Shown here: positions 1 to 5,795 of the stretch, piece by piece
Layout of the letters: every line of letters begins with the position of its first letter
Position numbering within the stretch: the stretch's first letter is position 1
Source: Bacteroidales bacterium
GTDB lineage: Bacteria; Bacteroidota; Bacteroidia; Bacteroidales; UBA7960
Reading direction: 5' to 3'
NCBI GenBank assembly: GCA_003451785.1
Contig: DMJL01000056.1
Coordinates: 1-7,192, forward strand
DNA length: 7,192 nt
Made by a program: the position numbers and the translations under genes
The notes under the pieces: generated by a model
Databases searched by the model: none
The model's input: the letters and a program-made list of their open reading frames with translations, nothing else
Told to the model about the DNA's origin: nothing

Positions 1-501
1 AATCATTATCAGATGAAACAAAAGGCCGACGCAATACTCAACAGCAAGTTGGATGCCGTAGGGTTAGACGACATACAGAAACTTATCGAAGCCGTGCCGG
101 CTGACAGCAAGGCTTTATCGCTGCGATATGCAAGGCAAATATTGGAAAACCGCGACCAGAAAGCCCAACTCCTTAGACTGCTATCGGGGTTTGAAATTGA
201 GGCCGACCAAGAAATGGCCTTGTCAAAAACCCTTACCAAGATGGGGCCAATCCTTGGCCTGATGGGCACACTCATTCCTATGGGTCCGGCCTTGGTAGGT
301 TTGGCCACAGGCGATATCGCTTCGATGGCACACAATATGCAGGTGGCTTTTGCCACCACCGTAGTTGGCCTATTGATTGGCGCAATAGGATTTGTTACCC
401 TGCAGGCAAAGCAAAGATGGTATCTGCAGGATTACACAAACCTGGAATACATCGCCCGAATGGTAAATTCCGAGGTGAGGCAAATGCAACCGGGCCTTTG
501 A
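1..501 (+). CDS. hmuU: MotA/TolQ/ExbB-family proton channel, HmuU-like, 5' truncated by the window
   Basis: Integral inner-membrane protein of the MotA/TolQ/ExbB proton-channel family, in the subgroup paired with DUF2149 proteins. Family members use the proton-motive force to drive work across the envelope, here probably energising heme/iron uptake. The frame is open to base 1, and the first ATG (position 13) leaves only 162 residues. From memory the subgroup is about 200 residues with an N-terminal membrane helix, so I treat the gene as starting upstream. Numbered from that ATG, two membrane segments are visible: about 78-98 (MGPILGLMGTLIPMGP, the family's glycine/proline-rich signature) and about 109-130, with the AFATTVVGLLIG motif whose Thr-Thr-x-x-Gly-Leu is typical of ExbB/TolQ pore helices. 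A charged cytoplasmic stretch precedes them. The DUF2149 gene follows after 29 bases, so the two are probably co-transcribed. The hmuU symbol rests on this pairing. A cobalamin-linked CobN-associated copy is possible, because the partner genes lie outside the window. Confidence 0.85.
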   Translation, partial: NHYQMKQKADAILNSKLDAVGLDDIQKLIEAVPADSKALSLRYARQILENRDQKAQLLRLLSGFEIEADQEMALSKTLTKMGPILGLMGTLIPMGPALVGLATGDIASMAHNMQVAFATTVVGLLIGAIGFVTLQAKQRWYLQDYTNLEYIARMVNSEVRQMQPGL

Positions 502-530
502 GAAGTAAATTTTGAGAAAAAGCAAGATAT

Positions 531-854
531 ATGAAAAAACGATTGCTTGGACAATCCGAGGATGACGACCCCATAAGCGTGGTTGCAAACCTATTCGATG
601 TGGCTATGGTTTTTGCGGTAGCCCTGATGGTAGCCATTGTTACCCATTTTCAAATGACCGAAATCTTCTCTACCGATGATTTCACTATGATAAAAAACCC
701 CGGAAAGGAAAATATGGAAATCATTACCCGCCAGGGAAACACCATAACCCGTTTTACACCCGACGAAACTGTTGATGGAACTGGTACCAGAGTCCGTAGA
801 GTTGGAGTAGCTTATGAATTGGAAAGTGGTGAGGTTATTTACATACCTGAATGA
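531..854 (+). CDS. hmuV: DUF2149 protein, HmuV-like, possible ExbD/TolR-type partner
   Basis: A 107-residue DUF2149 protein with no biochemically proven role that I know of. In Bacteroidota heme loci the equivalent gene is called hmuV. It has an acidic N-terminus (EDDDP, residues 10-14), one membrane helix (about 18-40, containing NLFDVAMVFAVALMVAIV) and a C-terminal domain of about 65 residues that would be periplasmic if the N-terminus is inside. This is the layout of ExbD/TolR: short acidic N-tail, one helix with an early Asp, periplasmic domain. Asp23 in NLFDVAMV lines up by eye with the essential Asp in ExbD's FIDVMLV. The protein therefore probably forms the second half of a proton-driven motor with the upstream channel. 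That pairing is inference; the family call is from recognition. The start is the first ATG after the preceding stop, with a weak purine-rich leader (GAGAAAAAGCAAG). Confidence 0.85.
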   Translation: MKKRLLGQSEDDDPISVVANLFDVAMVFAVALMVAIVTHFQMTEIFSTDDFTMIKNPGKENMEIITRQGNTITRFTPDETVDGTGTRVRRVGVAYELESGEVIYIPE

Positions 855-893
855 AAGCTGCATTAAGAGACGAAATTTAAAACCCCTTGTAAG

Positions 894-1232
894 ATGAAAC
901 TAATCAGCGAATCACCAAATGGTCAGATTTTCTTATGCCAAACCATTAAAGTGGTTCATGTTGAATTTGGGAATATGTTCTTAAAACTCACATTTAATGA
1001 ATTTAGCCAGTTTGCTGCCTATGTGAAATCCATTGATTATGTTTTTTATTTGGCGAAAAACAATCACGCCCAAAATAGAAAAAAGATCGTGCTTAATGTA
1101 GGCTTCGATGATTTGTATCTGGTTCTTAATGAGGGTGAGTTCTTGGAATTAAAGAGCCTAATATCATTGAACAAACACAATACGATGCTAAAATCAAACC
1201 AAATTATAGGCAGCACATTGCAATTGAATTAA
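894..1232 (+). CDS. Small Bacteroidota protein, probable DUF6686 family
   Basis: A 112-residue soluble protein with no signal peptide or membrane helix and no known function. It resembles small proteins annotated DUF6686 in Bacteroidota; this is from memory and not certain. As I recall, that family has a CxxC-like pair near the N-terminus. Here only Cys15 is present (LCQTI) and the second position is Ile18, so any metal site would be lost or altered. Residues 22-40 (HVEFGNMFLKLTFNEFSQF) and 68-86 (NVGFDDLYLVLNEGEFLEL) look like two copies of one unit sharing Val, Phe, two Leu, Glu and Phe at equal spacing. The gene lies 39 bases after the DUF2149 gene and about 100 bases before the flavodoxin gene on the same strand. 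It is probably part of, or regulated with, the heme/iron operon. Confidence 0.7.
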   Translation: MKLISESPNGQIFLCQTIKVVHVEFGNMFLKLTFNEFSQFAAYVKSIDYVFYLAKNNHAQNRKKIVLNVGFDDLYLVLNEGEFLELKSLISLNKHNTMLKSNQIIGSTLQLN

Positions 1233-1277
1233 TTGTAGCAGAATACGAGCATGATTCGCAAACAAACATTGTGGTTA

Positions 1278-1298
1278 ATTTCCCATCATGCGGGAAAT
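1278..1298. promoter_or_regulatory. Inverted repeat upstream of the flavodoxin gene
   Basis: ATTTCCC (1278-1284) and GGGAAAT (1292-1298) form a perfect 7-base inverted repeat with a 7-base spacer, in the 96-base gap before the flavodoxin gene. The following bases, TAATTTTAATT, are A/T-rich but lack a clean T-run. It could be a weak terminator for the upstream genes or an operator for the flavodoxin gene. The sequence does not decide between them, and it does not match the classic Fur box. Confidence 0.4.
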
Positions 1299-1328
1299 AA
1301 TTTTAATTAACAAAAAAACTTTGACACT

Positions 1329-1826
1329 ATGAACAAAATAGCAATTCTTTACGGCTCCACAACTGGCAACACCAAGGCAATAGCTATGAAAATTAGCTCA
1401 TTGCTGAATGCCGATATTTATGATGTGGCAGAAAAACCGATTGATGCCCTTGCAAAATACAACAATCTCATACTTGGCGTTTCCACCTGGGGTTTGGGCG
1501 ACCTGCAAGATGATTGGGAAAGTTTCCTTCCCCATTTTGAATCAGCCGATTTGAATGGAAAGACCGTTGCCATTTTTGGACTCGGCGATGCCGAAGCCTA
1601 TCCCGACACATTTGTTGACGGTATGGGCACGCTCTTCAATGCCTCAATGGTCAAGGGCTGCAAAGTTGTTGGGTTTACACCGACCGATGAATTCAAATTT
1701 GATGAATCAACCGCAGTGGTTGAGAAAAAGTTTGTAGGATTACCCATCGACGAGGATAATGAAAGCTATCTGACCGATAAAAGGATTCAGAATTGGGTTG
1801 AACAACTGAGGAAAGAATTCAGCTGA
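1329..1826 (+). CDS. fldA: Long-chain flavodoxin FldA
   Basis: A 165-residue flavodoxin: a small cytoplasmic FMN protein that carries one electron at a time at low potential and often replaces ferredoxin when iron is scarce. The FMN phosphate-binding loop is STTGNT at residues 10-15. The first isoalloxazine loop is STWGLGDLQDDW (52-63), with Trp54 able to stack on the flavin. The second is GLGDAEAYPDTFVDGMG (84-100), with Tyr91 as the other stacking aromatic. The insertion that marks long-chain flavodoxins spans about 119-146, and the end (LTDKRIQNWVEQL) matches the usual C-terminal helix. Length and motifs are complete, so the gene appears functional. It is the last gene of the left-hand cluster. 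Lying next to HmuU/HmuV-like genes suggests iron-responsive expression and possibly electron delivery to heme processing. No ribosome binding site is obvious, as is common in Bacteroidota. Confidence 0.95.
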   Translation: MNKIAILYGSTTGNTKAIAMKISSLLNADIYDVAEKPIDALAKYNNLILGVSTWGLGDLQDDWESFLPHFESADLNGKTVAIFGLGDAEAYPDTFVDGMGTLFNASMVKGCKVVGFTPTDEFKFDESTAVVEKKFVGLPIDEDNESYLTDKRIQNWVEQLRKEFS

Positions 1827-1856
1827 CCTTACCTTCAGGAACGAAAGAAAAGCTGA
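1819..1856 (+). terminator. Possible weak terminator hairpin at the end of fldA
   Basis: TCAGCT (1819-1824, overlapping the last codons and stop of the flavodoxin gene) can pair with AGCTGA (1851-1856) across a 26-base loop. The stem is short and no T-run follows, so this is only a weak candidate for the 3' end of the transcript. Confidence 0.2.
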
Positions 1857-2282
1857 TAGAATAACAACTCAAACCGACCGGTACATATTTAAGCCTATTG
1901 GGAACAAAATGCCGAATCAATTAAATAACAAAACCATCTTGTCAAACTCATTGTAGCCATTTAAACTTGCAGATGGCATAAGTTTACAAATCAGAGCTTA
2001 CGGAAAATTAAATCCTAAATTTTCAATATATTAACAATGTTTTGATGTATGTTGAGTAAATTGCTGAAGTTTATTGCGATTTTTCAAACATCCTTTTTGC
2101 AATTGGTCTATTAATGGTTTTGACATCTAATTTACCAAACAGCTTATAATTCTCGATGCGGGCAATTATTTGGCATAAAACGCTGTAATAATGGTTATCT
2201 GATGTAATTTTATGGGCAAATGGATGTCCATCGTTTTGTATTTTAGATGCTTTTCAACCCAAACCATTAAACCCATAATCCT
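1827..2282. other. Gene-free spacer between fldA and the GLPGLI gene
   Basis: This is 456 bases of A/T-rich DNA. I see no credible coding frame on either strand, no tRNA-like fold and no repeat shared with the rest of the window. The right part must hold the promoter of the GLPGLI gene. The closest matches to the -7 consensus TAnnTTTG are TAATTTTA at 2205-2212 and TATTTTAG at about 2239-2246, each with one or two mismatches and no well-spaced TTTG, so I do not call a promoter. Confidence 0.6.
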
Positions 2283-3152
2283 GTGAAGCTATTGCAGTGT
2301 TTTTTAATGTCGGCAATTGTAGGAATATTTGCTCTGAGTAAGCATACCCACGCACAAGATGTGTTAGATATGGCTCTGCACAGATTCTATTTTGAGCACA
2401 AGTGGCAATTCGACACTTTGACTTATCAAGACACCAGAGATGACCTGATTATTCTCCAGGTAGGGCAAAATGTATCGAAAAGCTTTAGTTATTTTACTTT
2501 TAGGTCTGATTCTTTGAGAGCCACACCGGATGGCGATAGGGTATTGACAGAAATGATTAATATAGCTGTAAGAGAGGCAATGGCAACAGGAGAAAGAGTT
2601 GAATTCCCTATTTTTAGGCGTTCTACCACTACGGTGTACAAAAATTATCCCATAGGGCATGTTACGGTTACGGATGGATTTGGAGGCAATCATTTCCAAT
2701 ATTCGGACTATCTACACCCACAACAATGGATATTAACCGATAGCACCAAAACAATTCTGGGATACACTTGCCAAATGGCGGTAAGTGTTTTTCGTGGCCG
2801 CCGCTGGATAGCTTGGTTTGCACCCGATATTCCCATAAGCGATGGTCCTTGGAAGCTAAGTGGGTTGCCAGGCTTGATAATGGAGGCTTACGATGAAAAA
2901 AAACATTTTCATTATAAACTGGTTAGCATAATAAATGTTGAAAACGATCCAATTATTTTTTCACCGGTAGTTTTATCATCAACATCATTTGGCAGGTATG
3001 AAAATACTTCGCGCATACCTTTTCTGAGAGGTCTTTTTGAACACTTGCATAATATGCCTGCCATAATGAACGAACAATTAGGCATAGACACTTTTGATGA
3101 AAATCCGAAACACCGGAGACATCACTGTTTTAAGGAGCGCGATTTCAGGTGA
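2283..3152 (+). CDS. GLPGLI-family secreted protein
   Basis: A 289-residue member of the GLPGLI family (TIGR01200-type), a secreted/periplasmic family largely confined to Bacteroidota and without an assigned function. The name motif GLPGLI is at residues 194-199, inside the conserved block AWFAPDIPISDGPWKLS (177-193). It is preceded by the family's LGYTCQMAV (159-167) and RGRRWIAWF (171-179) motifs. The N-terminus is a signal peptide: Lys2, a hydrophobic core at about 3-19, then HTHAQ with likely cleavage after Ala24. The chosen start is GTG at 2283, because an in-frame TAA lies at 2268-2270 and no ATG falls between. The later ATG at 2307 (residue 9) would shorten the signal peptide and remove its Lys. 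The length and the C-terminal RRHHCFKERDFR resemble full-length members, so no truncation is evident. It stands alone, with 130-450 base gaps on either side, and context gives no hint of its partner. Confidence 0.9.
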   Translation: MKLLQCFLMSAIVGIFALSKHTHAQDVLDMALHRFYFEHKWQFDTLTYQDTRDDLIILQVGQNVSKSFSYFTFRSDSLRATPDGDRVLTEMINIAVREAMATGERVEFPIFRRSTTTVYKNYPIGHVTVTDGFGGNHFQYSDYLHPQQWILTDSTKTILGYTCQMAVSVFRGRRWIAWFAPDIPISDGPWKLSGLPGLIMEAYDEKKHFHYKLVSIINVENDPIIFSPVVLSSTSFGRYENTSRIPFLRGLFEHLHNMPAIMNEQLGIDTFDENPKHRRHHCFKERDFR

Positions 3153-3265
3153 TAGAGGTGAAGGAAATCAACTGGCTGATTGCAAACATTTTTTTAAATT
3201 CCCATTCCGTTGGTGCATTACCCAAACCTATTTTCTTGATGTTCCGAAATAGCTTCTAAAAAGGT

Positions 3266-3273
3266 TAATTTTG
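3266..3273 (+). promoter_or_regulatory. Bacteroidota -7 promoter element before the GT4 gene
   Basis: TAATTTTG is a perfect match to the Bacteroidota -7 consensus TAnnTTTG, 57 bases upstream of the GT4 start codon. The -33 element is poor: the nearest TTG (3236-3238) is 27 bases away instead of about 19-21. Transcription would begin near 3280. Confidence 0.4.
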
Positions 3274-3330
3274 CCCATGGCGTGCAATTAAGGATTCACC
3301 ATTGGGGCAAATTTTAGTCAAAACCATTTT

Positions 3331-4452
3331 ATGAATATCGGATTCGATGCAAAGCGGGTTTTTCACAACCGTACAGGATTAGGCAATTATAGCCGCGACC
3401 TTATTAGGATTCTTTCAACCCAATATCCCCAACACAAGTATTTTCTCTACACACCAAAATCAAAGCCCAAGCCCCTGTTTGATGCAACGCATCTGGGAGT
3501 GGAAATGCGATTGCCCTCTGGCAGATTCTACAAATATTTCTACAATATTTGGAGGCAGTTTGGAATACCCCATGATTTAAAAAAAGACGAGATAAATTTG
3601 TATCATGGCCTCACAGCAGAGTTGCCTGTGGGCATACAACGCACGAAAATCCCAACGGTTGTAACGGTGCACGACCTGATTTTTATCCGCTATCCGGAGT
3701 TTTACAAACCCATTGACAGGCTTATTTACCGCCATAAAACCTTAAGGGCCGCCAAAGAAGCCAATGTGGTGATTGCCATAAGCGAGCAAACTCGACAGGA
3801 TTTAATCCATTTCTTGGCAATTGACCCGAGTAAGATTCAAGTCATTTATCAGGGATGTCAGCAGGTTTTTCAGCAACCGATGGATGAGGAAAGTCGCCGA
3901 AATATCATGGCACGGTTCAATCTTCCGAAATCTTATGTGCTCAATGTTGGAACCATAGAAAAGCGGAAAAACCTTTTAAGTCTTGTAAAAGCCATAGCAA
4001 ATCTGGATACACATTTGGTGGTTGTTGGTGGCGAAACACCTTACGCCAAGGAAGTAAAGTACTTCATTTTTGAGCATGGAATGGAGAAAAAGGTTTCCTT
4101 TTTAAGAGGTCTTTCGGGATTGGAGTTGGCGGCATTATTCAGATCGGCAAGGGTGTTTGTATATCCTTCATTGTTCGAAGGTTTTGGTATTCCCATTGTG
4201 GAAGCCTTGTTTTCGGGCACTCCGGTGATAACCACACAAGGCGGCTGTTTTGCGGAGGCTGGTGGAACTGGCAGCAAGTATGTTGACCCACTGAATATAG
4301 AGGAATTGGAATCTGCTATTGCATCAGTCTTAAACAACGATTCGTTGCACCAAAGTATGAGAAAGCAGGGTTTGGAACATGCCAAACTTTTTACCGACGA
4401 TAACATTGGCAAGAACTATATGCGCATTTACCAACAACTTGCAGGTGAATGA
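3331..4452 (+). CDS. GT4-family glycosyltransferase (GT-B fold)
   Basis: A 373-residue cytoplasmic or membrane-associated glycosyltransferase of family GT4 that would transfer a sugar from a nucleotide-sugar donor, retaining the anomeric configuration, onto a lipid-linked glycan such as LPS core, O-antigen or capsule. The N-terminal acceptor domain begins MNIGFDAKRV, with the glycine-rich RTGLGNYSRDL loop (14-24) and VTVHDL (111-116, His114). The C-terminal donor domain begins with LNVGTIEKRKN (204-214), whose Arg212/Lys213 region binds the donor phosphates. It contains the family's E-x7-E motif as EGFGIPIVE, with Glu283 and Glu291, followed by GTPVIT (296-301). The overall pattern is closest to mannosyltransferase-like GT4 enzymes, but sugar specificity cannot be read from sequence. 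Length and motifs are complete. It stands alone before a 670-base spacer and is probably functionally linked to the GT2 gene downstream. Confidence 0.95.
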   Translation: MNIGFDAKRVFHNRTGLGNYSRDLIRILSTQYPQHKYFLYTPKSKPKPLFDATHLGVEMRLPSGRFYKYFYNIWRQFGIPHDLKKDEINLYHGLTAELPVGIQRTKIPTVVTVHDLIFIRYPEFYKPIDRLIYRHKTLRAAKEANVVIAISEQTRQDLIHFLAIDPSKIQVIYQGCQQVFQQPMDEESRRNIMARFNLPKSYVLNVGTIEKRKNLLSLVKAIANLDTHLVVVGGETPYAKEVKYFIFEHGMEKKVSFLRGLSGLELAALFRSARVFVYPSLFEGFGIPIVEALFSGTPVITTQGGCFAEAGGTGSKYVDPLNIEELESAIASVLNNDSLHQSMRKQGLEHAKLFTDDNIGKNYMRIYQQLAGE

Positions 4453-4566
4453 TGATAGCATTGATTTTATAACACATGGATAGATGCAATGCAATAATTT
4501 AACACCCAAATGCAATGGTGAAAATATTCTCATTTCTTAGGCTCATCATGATTTCATAAATTCTCA

Positions 4567-4637
4567 CTGCGCCATTGATTGCAAATGGTTCTTTTTTAAT
4601 GCATTGAAGAATTTCAATTCATTAACAATTGGCGCAG
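4567..4637. repeat. Long imperfect hairpin downstream of the GT4 gene
   Basis: CTGCGCCA (4567-4574) pairs perfectly with TGGCGCAG (4630-4637). The pairing extends inward imperfectly, with ATTG against CAAT offset by one base, around a loop of about 50 A/T-rich bases. The G+C-rich ends stand out from the background. It could be a folded RNA, a remnant of a small mobile repeat, or a chance pairing. Confidence 0.4.
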
Positions 4638-4710
4638 AAGGTTATTTTTGATGATGTGCAAACTCTGAGCAATTGATTCATGTAAGCTCGCAATTTGAAA
4701 AAGTGTCCAG

Positions 4711-4776
4711 ATTGGCAGGGCTAAAGCCCATTTGCTCTTATTCATCGCTCTCCCCGACCTAAAGTCGGGGTTGCAA
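4711..4776. repeat. REP-like double hairpin
   Basis: Two palindromes lie within 53 bases. GGGCTAAAGCCC (4718-4729) has 5-base arms around AA. CCCCGAC-CTAAA-GTCGGGG (4752-4770) has 7-base arms. Both share the centre CTAAAG. Paired palindromes in a spacer are typical of REP/BIME elements mobilised by REP-associated tyrosine transposases. I recall very similar stretches scattered through Bacteroidota genomes, but cannot check copy number here. The second stem would gain a base pair with one more G, suggesting a slightly decayed copy. Confidence 0.65.
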
Positions 4777-4852
4777 ATTTTTGTAAGACGGTATTTAGAT
4801 AGGTGTCATGGAGAGTTTACCGAACTTCTCATAGACAGCCTATTTCGATAAG

Positions 4853-4943
4853 ATGGTTTACTTCGACTACGCTCAGTGCAGGTGTTCGGGTCAGCATGAT
4901 AATCCTCGATTGGCATTTTGTCATCCTTACCTACGGGTAGGAT
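4853..4943. repeat. Interspersed-repeat fragment with CTTCGACTACGCTCAG and CCTAC-GG-GTAGG
   Basis: CTTCGACTACGCTCAG (4861-4876) belongs to a sequence class (complement CTGAGCGTAGTCGAAG) that I recall as common in intergenic repeats of Bacteroidota and relatives. Fifty-odd bases on, CCTACGGGTAGG (4930-4941) is a 5-base-arm palindrome flanked by ATCC and GGAT. Together they look like a fragment of an interspersed repeat. A 66-residue frame across it (FDYAQCRC...) has the look of the spurious proteins such repeats generate. Confidence 0.5.
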
Positions 4944-5074
4944 CTTTTAAATGGAGAAATTGCAAGTTTCGCCTTACAATTTTATATAATCTTTCGCTAG
5001 GATGCATTTGCAGTCTCGCCAATATCTTTTATTTCAGCAACCTATCAATTTAGTTGCAAAAGAGTTCCCGTAAA

Positions 5075-5106
5075 TTTGTTTCCCAATAAAGAAACCGTTA
5101 TCTTTG
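5075..5106 (+). promoter_or_regulatory. Near-consensus Bacteroidota promoter of the toxin-antitoxin operon
   Basis: TTTG (5075-5078, -33) and TATCTTTG (5099-5106, matching TAnnTTTG) are separated by 20 bases, which fits the Bacteroidota sigma factor consensus. Transcription would begin near 5112, only about 10 bases before the toxin start, leaving almost no leader. The antitoxin probably represses this promoter, although no clear operator palindrome is visible. Confidence 0.7.
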
Positions 5107-5122
5107 CATAAACAACAAGCAA

Positions 5123-5472
5123 GTGTTGACACCAAAATTTAAGGTTGAATTTTTAGAAGAAGCCTATCAATTCCTTGAGAGTCTTGATGAGAAAGTAACG
5201 ATAAAATCATTTACAATATCACAAAAGCAAGGTTCTCAAACGACAAAGAGCTATTCAAAAAACTGACCGATGAAATTTGGGAGTTTAGAACGCTTTACAA
5301 TAAGACCCATTACCGACTTTTTGCATTTTGGGACAAATCAGAAAACACCAATACAATTGTAATTTCAACTCACGGTTTGATTAAAAAAACAGACAAAACA
5401 CCAAAGGTAGATTTAGACAAGGCAGAAAGATTAAGAAAAAATTATTTTGAGTTTAAAAGAGAGAAAACATGA
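5123..5472 (+). pseudogene. RelE/HigB-like toxin gene broken by a -1 frameshift
   Basis: Type II toxin of the RelE/ParE superfamily (HigB or Gp49-like), which normally cleaves mRNA on the ribosome. The reading frame is broken. From GTG at 5123 (or TTG at 5126; no in-frame ATG exists after the promoter) the first frame reads FKVEFLEEAYQFLESLDEKV and would stop at 5264-5266. The rest, IIYNITKARFSNDKELF onward, lies in another frame ending at TGA 5470-5472. Adding one A to the AAAA run at 5203-5206 joins the two into a 116-residue protein of normal length. It would carry the family's EIWEFRTLYN (51-60), YRLFAFWD (64-71) and STHGLIKKTDKTP (82-94) motifs. The shifted frame's stop overlaps the antitoxin start (ATGA), as in intact toxin-first operons. 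The cause could be inactivation, a homopolymer sequencing error, or slippage of the AAA-decoding tRNA. As written, the toxin is probably not made full length. Confidence 0.8.
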
Positions 5473-5795
5473 AAAAGCGAGGATTAAAAACCTACAGTTT
5501 AGAAGAGATTACCGACAAACATATAGGTAAGGTAGGAACCGAAAAACGGGAAGCTTTTGAAAACGAGTTGCGACTTGACTTACTTGGAGAAGCTATAAGA
5601 CAGGCCCGCTTAGAACGCAACCTTACACAAGAAGAGCTTGGGCTGCTTGTAGGTGTTCAGAAAGCCCAAATTTCAAAACTTGAAAACAGTTTGACAGACG
5701 CAAGATTTGAAACAATTATCAAAGTGTTCAAAGCACTCAACGCTAAGATTAATTTCAAAGTGGAGCTTCTAAATCAAAAGGTAAAACTCGCTTAA
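5469..5795 (+). CDS. XRE-family (HigA-like) antitoxin
   Basis: A 108-residue antitoxin that should bind and neutralise the RelE/HigB-like toxin encoded just upstream and repress their shared promoter. Residues 1-38 form an N-terminal extension (YSLEEITDKHIGK, then EKREAFENELR) typical of antitoxins in toxin-first operons. Residues about 39-92 are a Cro/C1-type helix-turn-helix domain: LLGEAIRQARLERNLTQEEL, then the recognition region VGVQKAQISKLEN (61-73) and a final helix ETIIKVFKAL (81-90). The start ATG overlaps the toxin frame's stop as ATGA, implying translational coupling, and AGAGAG about 8 bases upstream may serve as a ribosome binding site. The gene is intact although the toxin gene is frameshifted. 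HigA is the nearest named relative, but I leave the symbol blank because families are not well separated by sequence alone. Confidence 0.9.
   Translation: MKKRGLKTYSLEEITDKHIGKVGTEKREAFENELRLDLLGEAIRQARLERNLTQEELGLLVGVQKAQISKLENSLTDARFETIIKVFKALNAKINFKVELLNQKVKLA

Larger units (their letters stand above)
4453..5122. other. Gene-free spacer rich in palindromic repeats
   Basis: This is 670 bases between the GT4 gene and the toxin-antitoxin operon. It has no credible gene: the only sizeable frame (4853-5053) lies across repeat DNA and has no protein-like features. It holds, in order, a direct repeat ATGCAATG (4484-4491 and 4510-4517), a long imperfect hairpin (4567-4637), a double hairpin (4718-4770), a second palindromic patch (4861-4941) and the toxin-antitoxin promoter (5075-5106). 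The density of palindromes suggests interspersed REP-type elements and an insertion-prone spacer. Confidence 0.7.

Noticed and set aside
1..12. AATCATTATC at the very start resembles half of a Fur box.
   Set aside because: It lies inside the open frame of the truncated proton-channel gene, is only a half-site, and upstream sequence is missing.
13..501. The ATG at 13 as the true start of the proton channel.
   Set aside because: The frame is open upstream and the resulting protein would lack the N-terminal membrane helix usual in the family.
4041..4412. A 123-residue frame on the - strand.
   Set aside because: It lies wholly within the GT4 gene, whose motifs are unambiguous, so it is a shadow frame.
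4484..4517. Direct repeat ATGCAATG, two copies 26 bases apart, considered as an attachment site or array.
   Set aside because: Only two short copies are present, with no integrase gene and no regular spacing.
4853..5053. A 66-residue coding frame on the + strand.
   Set aside because: It overlaps palindromic repeat DNA, has no recognisable domain and resembles repeat-derived false proteins.
5191..5472. The second half of the toxin as an independent small gene.
   Set aside because: It has no suitable start codon or leader, and it continues the first half exactly as one toxin family member would.
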